This document shows positions 7,301-11,119 of a stretch of 11,119 nucleotides of DNA, one piece after another; positions within the stretch are counted from its first letter, which is position 1; each line of letters starts with the position of its first letter. The translations under genes were made by a program, and so were the position numbers. The stretch covers positions 1-11,119 of the forward strand of contig JBAXQP010000064.1 of the NCBI GenBank assembly GCA_037131655.1. Reading direction: 5' to 3'. Source of the stretch: a bacterium (lineage in GTDB: Bacteria > Armatimonadota > Fimbriimonadia > Fimbriimonadales > JBAXQP01). The notes beneath the pieces are model-generated. The model did not search any database, had not been told where the DNA came from, and saw nothing but the letters and a program-made list of their open reading frames with translations.

Positions 7301-8914
7301 TTCGCCCGCCACAACCTTTAGATCTAACGTTTCAGAAACGATATCAGCCGACCCTCGAACATTCACCCGACCAACATTCCCGGTTATATCAAGCACTGGA
7401 ATTTGCAGCTTATCTCCAACTAATGACACTCTGGCAAGAACTCGTCCTAAATTCGTTCCACGCCAAGTCACATTCGGCATGGAGAGATTGGCTTGGACGC
7501 TTGGCTTATTCGGGTTACCTTCAGCAATGACTCGACCATTTGCAATACCGCCAAGTTTCCATTTCTTGGTATTTGGCCAGTGATCAAGACGGACTCCTTT
7601 AAAATCAGCGATAATTTTAACGTGCGGCTCAATCCCAGGCTTTGGAGATAGGTAGCTAAGTGATCCAGAAGCTTGCCCCCCTAACGCCTCTCCTGTAAAC
7701 ACAGGCACAAACACTGGCCCGCCTTTTTGATACGCGAATCTGCCTTTCACATTCGTCATCACAAGATGTTTAAATCGAGCTTCCTGTGCTTGCATGTCCA
7801 TGACAAGATAGGGGCCAGTCAAACGACCTCTTGTAGAACCGCGTGCCGTAAAGGAACCATAAAACGGGGGGGGTTCAGCTTCCGAAATTGTCTTCCAAGC
7901 CTCATGGATATCCGATCCGGATCCGCTAAAATTTATCGATCCCATCCATGGAACACCCTTCTCAGAGCGCTCCCTTGTTGAGAACCCGTTAAATACGACT
8001 TTAGCCCCTGTTGTCTGCCCTGACCCTTCAAATTGCATTGCTATGTCAGAGATTTTCCCTTTAACTTTAACATTATAAAACGGATTTAGACTATGAATGT
8101 ATTGAACCTTTGAAGCGATTACCTCACCGGTACCAAGATAATGCATCTTCCAACGTTTCGGCTCTTTATTAGCACGCAGGGAAAATGAACCAGAAAGAAC
8201 CGCGCCTTGAAGAGTTACCTGAGGCTTTTGTTTCACATAAGGTTCAATCGCATCCCACTGCACTGCGGTAAAGTTACTTGAGGCAAGCGCTGAAGTCTTC
8301 TCGGCAAAAAGCCCACTAATAGTCATCTTCCCTGTGTGCGATCCAACTGCCGACAGCTTGCCGCGAAAAACATCTCCGGCTATAAACACATTCCCGTTTA
8401 CATCGGCAAAGTGAGTAGTAATTGGCTTTGGCCGGAGTTCATCATGAGCGACAACCCTTCCATTATTAAAAAACAGATCAAGCGTAAATGTCTCAGGTCT
8501 CTTCTTACGTTGACGGCGGATTATCTCATCAAAATTCCATTTCCCTTTCGCATTCCGATCAATATAGAGATAAAAGTCATCTACCGTAGCGCTATAGACA
8601 GAAGAACCCCAAAGAGCGGGAGTAAAAATAGCAAAGTGAAGCTTTTTGGCTGCGATTAAAGGTTTATTTGACTTGGGATCTAATACTGTAATATCATTCG
8701 CATCGAGTGTGCCCTTTTTGAGGTTAATCTGAAGAGAACCTATATGGGTATTTAAGTTAAAGGTAGTGTTTAGAGTTTCACTAATAGCAGTGGCGAGTTC
8801 ATCCTTTTGCGCCTCATTCCATAATTGGCGCAAAAATAACACACCGCCCGCCAACACTATCAAGGCGGGTAATACTAAAATGAGCCAAAAAAACTGGCTC
8901 CGCAACCGCGCCAT
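4355..8914 (-). CDS. tamB: TamB/AsmA-like translocation and assembly protein, very large
   Basis: The protein has about 1519 residues, longer than E. coli TamB (about 1260). A single N-terminal membrane anchor (FFWLILVLPALIVLAGGVLF, about 8-27) leads into an AsmA-like start with the family pattern of a strand-rich segment and G-K-W-N-F (about 127). The long middle is repetitive beta-sheet with recurring G-x-h-x-G and NPxV/PRV turns, as expected of a periplasm-spanning hydrophobic groove. The C-terminal part matches the TamB (DUF490) domain, with EQVRSLLIGEQAISSL followed by a strand-rich tail ending GIRF. TamB-family proteins bridge inner and outer membranes and act in outer-membrane protein assembly or lipid transport. 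I chose ATG 8914, which has GGAGG 5 nt upstream. TTG 8932 overlaps the lipA stop but has its AGGAG only 1 nt away. The gene lies 14 bp after lipA. A C8 run sits in codons for EPPPF (7866-7873). Confidence 0.9.
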   Translation of the reverse strand: MARLRSQFFWLILVLPALIVLAGGVLFLRQLWNEAQKDELATAISETLNTTFNLNTHIGSLQINLKKGTLDANDITVLDPKSNKPLIAAKKLHFAIFTPALWGSSVYSATVDDFYLYIDRNAKGKWNFDEIIRRQRKKRPETFTLDLFFNNGRVVAHDELRPKPITTHFADVNGNVFIAGDVFRGKLSAVGSHTGKMTISGLFAEKTSALASSNFTAVQWDAIEPYVKQKPQVTLQGAVLSGSFSLRANKEPKRWKMHYLGTGEVIASKVQYIHSLNPFYNVKVKGKISDIAMQFEGSGQTTGAKVVFNGFSTRERSEKGVPWMGSINFSGSGSDIHEAWKTISEAEPPPFYGSFTARGSTRGRLTGPYLVMDMQAQEARFKHLVMTNVKGRFAYQKGGPVFVPVFTGEALGGQASGSLSYLSPKPGIEPHVKIIADFKGVRLDHWPNTKKWKLGGIANGRVIAEGNPNKPSVQANLSMPNVTWRGTNLGRVLARVSLVGDKLQIPVLDITGNVGRVNVRGSADIVSETLDLKVVAGEVKLGNLPVGSFVSNNKVQGIAYFRGDLKGSFTKPRVKGNIQVYDGRLGEMNANALDADFSADVDRVRLEKAEIRRGAALVSAKGTVIYGGRTSPLLNLILSATDIPAPEVSRLLKLKIGLGGALTVPNLTVAGTVRNPRVTGMITWGRGAQIDLIKIDSAQATFDYRNGLLNVPELFAKFNSSEVRANGLITSDKNMSFEFLAKNVPLSRFDAYLNLPSSGIPSTKNGIRLTGYADVSGTISGTMVNPKFFAEKIGLTNIALNDLPIGTGEGQLVYADHTIKASNWFITSDKTLFRLDDLSYNYDSKNLTTSAIIDNVAFDTLRSLALTFDLNLSPSAWNRFNAIGGVVSANISVNGPMSAPAMVVKVHTDDLSLRGQTIGQITFDVERQSELYNIKAINWTYGQGAVSGSGVINPNGEITAGIDIHAFNLEWLKLWDRKWSDMKGIVDVTADLSGFSSTPDLRLTVNANDISYTHYQIDAANFSLITVSEGKIATEDATLKRKGYVARISGELPFHWDSLEIPVSEPLSVKLAIKDQPLTALELLSNRVDTKRTEGLINANVDISGTLDEPRAEGAFTASGSSLALTNLNGTFNNILARIAFNHNEVRLETLRLDSSKGGSILGSGNISLVDYPNGNINLGIQLNGLSFDERKLVEQYQEPIRAKLNGGLQVVGPLNNPLVQGTLLVTNASIRLPSEFQPSSAGLALPINPRFDVNIEIGKGVELKNSVLQAKIIGDATLGGSALLPKVSSNLVIQSGDVTLPLAELKLKQDSRVSASYNAAGVGAEPQTRIDLDVQASTSAAIRSSDGTYKYYKIDLSINGPLKNEGWSNMQVSSDPAGVSIEQVRSLLIGEQAISSLVSSSSDSGAGFRDLFMDVAAGRGGRLIFKPIQDKIAFLFGLEEFYITPNRLDSLSIAVTKQLFGGVYANYNRSISATDETWQFRLFYRLPFQKGLWSRLQLGWSIDYLQINRFTLETGIRF

Positions 8915-8919
8915 CCATG

Positions 8920-8924
8920 CCTCC
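8920..8924 (-). promoter_or_regulatory. Ribosome binding site deciding the tamB start
   Basis: GGAGG lies exactly 5 nt before ATG 8914. This is the same spacing as the AGGAGG sites of argC, bamA and Skp-like copy 1 in this window, which favours ATG 8914 over the in-frame TTG at 8932. Confidence 0.65.
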
Positions 8925-8928
8925 AGAT

Positions 8929-9816
8929 TCAAACTCCTACTTTCGATAAACGCTCGGCCATTACTTTTTTTGCAAATTCGATCGCGTTATATGAGCTGCG
9001 AACTAATGGAGCAGAAGCGACAAAAGAAAAGCCTAATTCCATCCCGATGGTTTCGTATTCCTTAAAATTATCCGGATGGATATATTCAGCAACGGGTAGG
9101 TGCCGCATGGTCGGACGCAAATATTGTCCGATGGTCACACAATCCACGCCAATACCGCGTAAGTCGCGAAGAACACCAACAACCTCATCCTTTGTCTCCC
9201 CTAAACCAAGCATTAAACCTGACTTGGTAAATATCTTCGCATTCATTCCCTTGACGATCTTAAGGACGTTTAAACTCCGAGAATACTTCGCCTGAGGCCT
9301 CACCAATGCATGCAAACGAGGAACGGTCTCGACGTTGTGATTATAAATATCAGGCAACGCATCAACTACAAGCTGGATACTCCTGTCGATTTGTTTAAAG
9401 TCAGGAGTTAAAACTTCTACAATTGCATGAGGTATAGCTTCGCGAATTGAGCGAATAGTATCAGCAAACTGGCCAGCACCGCCATCCTCTAAATCATCAC
9501 GAGTAACCGAGGTTATAACCACATGCTTGAGATATAACACTTTGGCAGCTTCAGCAACTCTTTTCGGCTCATCTGTTTCAACTACAAGCGGTTTTCCTGT
9601 TTTTATAGCACAAAACCCGCAAGCGCGAGTGCATATGTCCCCCAAAATCATGAAGGTAGCGGTTTTTTTGGTGGACCAGCATTCGGGAAGATTGGGGCAT
9701 CTAGCGCTTTGGCAGACAGTATGAAGATTAGCGCCACTGATCATGTCATCAACTTCGCGCATAGCCTCAGGACGCGGCATTCGGACTGTCAACCATTCTG
9801 GCAAGTGTCGGTTCAT
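8929..9816 (-). CDS. lipA: Lipoyl synthase (radical SAM)
   Basis: The protein is a radical-SAM enzyme that inserts two sulfur atoms into protein-bound octanoyl groups to make the lipoyl cofactor of 2-oxoacid dehydrogenases and the glycine cleavage system. Numbered from the first of two tandem ATGs, it shows both iron-sulfur cluster motifs. C36-x4-C41-x5-C47 binds the auxiliary cluster, whose sulfur is donated, and C63-x3-C67-x2-C70 binds the SAM cluster. Further LipA hallmarks are TSVTRDDLEDGGA (103-115), NHNVETVPRL (160-169), KSGLMLGLGE (199-208), a YLRPT motif, and the conserved C-terminal RSSY (274-277), whose serine contacts the auxiliary cluster. Length is about 295 residues, normal for the family. 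The second ATG (9816) has better spacing from AAGGGA than the first (9819). No lipB is seen next to it. The stop lies 14 bp before tamB, so the two are likely co-transcribed. Confidence 0.97.
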   Translation of the reverse strand: MNRHLPEWLTVRMPRPEAMREVDDMISGANLHTVCQSARCPNLPECWSTKKTATFMILGDICTRACGFCAIKTGKPLVVETDEPKRVAEAAKVLYLKHVVITSVTRDDLEDGGAGQFADTIRSIREAIPHAIVEVLTPDFKQIDRSIQLVVDALPDIYNHNVETVPRLHALVRPQAKYSRSLNVLKIVKGMNAKIFTKSGLMLGLGETKDEVVGVLRDLRGIGVDCVTIGQYLRPTMRHLPVAEYIHPDNFKEYETIGMELGFSFVASAPLVRSSYNAIEFAKKVMAERLSKVGV

Positions 9817-9845
9817 CATTTCCCTTTTGTTGCTGCGTTACTCAA

Positions 9846-9878
9846 ATTATACCTGCACAGGCACAGCATCTGTGTTAA
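9846..9878 (-). promoter_or_regulatory. Candidate promoter for lipA and the downstream envelope cluster
   Basis: A perfect TATAAT (9846-9851) lies about 27 nt before the lipA start, a fitting distance for a transcription start near 9838. The best -35 match is TTAACA (9873-9878, 5 of 6), but the 21-bp spacer is long, so the -35 assignment is doubtful and an activator may be needed. A second, weaker pair (TTGTCA 9908-9913 and TATACT 9882-9887, 20-bp spacer) lies further upstream. The 150-bp intergenic region 9820-9969 holds nothing else recognisable. Confidence 0.45.
9855..9874. repeat. Inverted and direct repeats within the lipA promoter spacer
   Basis: On the plus strand two GCACAG hexamers stand in tandem (9855-9860 and 9861-9866), and the second forms CACAG-CAT-CTGTG (9862-9874), a perfect 5-bp inverted repeat. 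It lies between the TATAAT box and the TTAACA element, the usual place for a repressor operator. The regulator is unknown, and the repeat is short enough to occur by chance. Confidence 0.35.
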
Positions 9879-9969
9879 GGCAGTATATGCATGAATTTGA
9901 AGCGAATTGACAACGCAGGAAATTGCTTCGTTACCGCATATAGACGAGTTTGGCTATGAATAGTTCTAC

Positions 9970-11007
9970 TTAGGGGTAGATGCCAGCAATATCTAGGCCA
10001 CACGTTTCGTCAAGCCCAAACAATAAGTTCATATTCTGAACCGCTTGCCCAGCCGCGCCTTTGACCAAGTTGTCGATAACTGAAAAACAAACGGCATAAT
10101 TGGTGCGCGGATCGAATGTAACCGATACATGGCAGGAATTGGAACCGAAAACGTGCTTAGTTGCCGGAATTTGACCTTCCGGAAGCACTTGCACAAATGG
10201 TTGACCGCGATAAAACTCTTCATATAAAGCCGTTAGGCTCACGGGAACCTCTTTTATGGGCACATAGGCGGTCGTGAAAATGCCGCGCGCAATTGGCATT
10301 AGATGCGGAGTAAATCGGATGAGAGTATCCGAACCTGATAAACGCTTAAACGTTTGCTCTATCTCAGGCACGTGGCGATGCGCGACGGGATTATAAGCCT
10401 TAAACGACCCTTCGATCTCACAAAAGTGATAATCGAGGCTGATTTTCGAGCGCCCTGCTCCAGAGACGCCTGATTTGGCATCGATAACAATCGTGCCGTT
10501 CCCTAGACCTGCTTTAATTAATGGGGCAACCGCTAGGCTTGAACCTGTCGGATAGCAGCCTGGATTAGCTACCAATCGTGCTTTAGTATATAGCGAGTGG
10601 TCGGTAAGCTCACACATTCCAAATAGCGCTTCGCCGAGTAAATTAGGTTCAGCGTGATCCATTTTGTACCATTTAGGGTAAGCCAAGGGATCATCGAGGC
10701 GGAAATCGGCGGAGAGATCGATAATCTTAATTCCTGCATCAAGTAATGAGCGGGCATGTCTAATGGCAAATCCGCTTTCTTGAGCTAAGAAAGCGACATC
10801 ACATGCTTCTGCTACACGCTTAATATCGAATTTTTCAAGGGTTGGCAAATTAAGCCCGCGCAGCTGAGGAGCCGGTTCATGCGCTTGCTTACCAGCAGAC
10901 GAACCGGATGTCAGAATCGTAATTGTCGCTTGCGGATGGCGAGTAAGCAGGCGCACTACTTCCGCCCCCGCATACCCCGTCGCCCCAACTACACCAACTC
11001 TAATCAC
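9970..11007 (-). CDS. argC: N-acetyl-gamma-glutamyl-phosphate reductase
   Basis: The 345-residue enzyme reduces N-acetyl-glutamyl phosphate to the semialdehyde with NADPH, the third step of arginine biosynthesis, in the cytoplasm. The N-terminal NADP-binding motif is GATGYAG (8-14). The catalytic cysteine is C151 in ANPGCYPTGSSLA (148-159). DAKSGVSGAGR (176-186) and AHRHVPEI (209-216), which holds the conserved catalytic-site histidine region, follow, and the C-terminal DNLVKGAAGQAVQNMN segment is typical of the type 1 family. Length is normal. The usual LPHG-type segment after the Rossmann strand reads AQESG (75-79) here, a local variant. The start is GTG with AGGAGG (11013-11018) 5 nt upstream. 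No other arg gene is visible in the window. A 150-bp gap with its own promoter signals separates it from lipA, so it is probably a distinct transcription unit or the end of one coming from the right. Confidence 0.96.
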   Translation of the reverse strand: MIRVGVVGATGYAGAEVVRLLTRHPQATITILTSGSSAGKQAHEPAPQLRGLNLPTLEKFDIKRVAEACDVAFLAQESGFAIRHARSLLDAGIKIIDLSADFRLDDPLAYPKWYKMDHAEPNLLGEALFGMCELTDHSLYTKARLVANPGCYPTGSSLAVAPLIKAGLGNGTIVIDAKSGVSGAGRSKISLDYHFCEIEGSFKAYNPVAHRHVPEIEQTFKRLSGSDTLIRFTPHLMPIARGIFTTAYVPIKEVPVSLTALYEEFYRGQPFVQVLPEGQIPATKHVFGSNSCHVSVTFDPRTNYAVCFSVIDNLVKGAAGQAVQNMNLLFGLDETCGLDIAGIYP

Positions 11008-11026
11008 TACACCCTCCTGAATTTCA

Positions 11027-11057
11027 CATACGGGCGACCCGCAAGGTCGCCCGTATG
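11027..11057. repeat. Perfect 13-bp hairpin between an upstream gene end and argC
   Basis: CATACGGGCGACC (11027-11039) and its exact reverse complement (11045-11057) flank a 5-nt loop. The hairpin begins 8 nt after the stop of the preceding gene and ends 8 nt before the argC ribosome binding site. Neither side is followed by a T-run, so it is not a classical intrinsic terminator. It may act as a U-tract-less terminator, an mRNA 3'-end stabiliser, or be one copy of a dispersed palindromic (REP-like) repeat. A single copy is seen in this window. Confidence 0.75.
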
Positions 11058-11065
11058 AGTTATCA

Positions 11066-11119
11066 TTAATAATCGCCGAAATCCTTGCGGTAGGCTTCAG
11101 CTAGTTTGTTATTCCAATT
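11066..11119 (-). CDS. C-terminal end of an unidentified protein (partial)
   Basis: The last 17 codons of an open frame enter from the right edge and end at TAA (11066-11068), with a second in-frame TGA directly after it. The visible peptide, NWNNKLAEAYRKDFGDY, is helical and charged. It is too short to assign to a family. Its reality is supported by the tandem stop, the terminator-like hairpin directly downstream, and the agreement in strand with argC 58 bp further on. It may be co-transcribed with argC if the hairpin does not stop transcription. Confidence 0.6.
   Translation of the reverse strand, partial: NWNNKLAEAYRKDFGDY

Noticed and set aside
7254..7583. A 109-codon plus-strand open frame inside tamB
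   Set aside because: It is antisense to continuous TamB coding sequence and has low-complexity Ser/Thr/Pro composition typical of a shadow frame.
8915..8932. TTG start for tamB overlapping the lipA stop
   Set aside because: The nearest AGGAG is only 1 nt from the TTG, whereas ATG 8914 has GGAGG at the spacing used by other genes here. It remains possible but less likely.
11027..11057. Hairpin read as a classical rho-independent terminator
   Set aside because: The stem is strong, but neither strand has a T-run after it, so only a structural repeat is claimed.
1..11119. Mobile elements, CRISPR arrays, tRNA or rRNA genes, toxin-antitoxin or defence genes
   Set aside because: No transposase or integrase, regularly spaced repeats, cloverleaf sequences or defence domains were found; the genes are housekeeping and envelope functions.

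Overview
This window reads as a chromosomal segment of a double-membraned (diderm) bacterium with moderate GC content. It holds an outer-membrane biogenesis cluster. Every gene seen lies on the minus strand, so transcription runs from high to low coordinates. Strong AGGAGG-type ribosome binding sites and GTG starts are common. The gene set (BamA with three POTRA domains, TamB and Skp-like proteins, with no LPS or Lpt genes in view) would fit a diderm of the Terrabacteria type, such as an Armatimonadota-like lineage. That placement is an inference only; nothing in the window fixes the taxon.

Layout in transcription order: (1) 11066-11119, the last 17 codons of an unidentified gene, followed by a perfect 13-bp hairpin (11027-11057). 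(2) argC (9970-11007), the arginine-biosynthesis semialdehyde dehydrogenase. (3) A 150-bp intergenic region with a perfect TATAAT box and a small inverted repeat, probably the promoter region for what follows. (4) lipA (lipoyl synthase), closely followed by (5) a giant TamB/AsmA-like protein of about 1519 residues (4355-8914). (6) A 119-bp gap, then an ECF sigma factor (3693-4235). (7) A BamA/Omp85 insertase with three POTRA domains (1892-3679). (8, 9) Two paralogous Skp/OmpH-like periplasmic proteins. (10) A coiled-coil lipoprotein that runs off the left edge and overlaps the preceding gene by ATGA.

Together, genes 5-10 look like one envelope-assembly module. Skp-like chaperones would carry unfolded outer-membrane proteins to BamA. 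TamB would span the periplasm, possibly paired with this BamA because no TamA is present. The embedded ECF sigma factor could couple expression to envelope status, as sigma-E does for bamA and skp in Enterobacteria. From sigma factor to lipoprotein the gaps are 13, 13, 35 and -4 bp, which strongly suggests co-transcription.

No tRNA, rRNA, CRISPR array, insertion sequence or prophage signature was seen. No stretch above 150 bp lacks a gene. The most notable points are the sigma factor inside a tamB-bamA-skp operon with no anti-sigma gene in view, the tandem Skp-like proteins with a shared cysteine pair, the adjoining lipoprotein, and the strong hairpin in front of argC.
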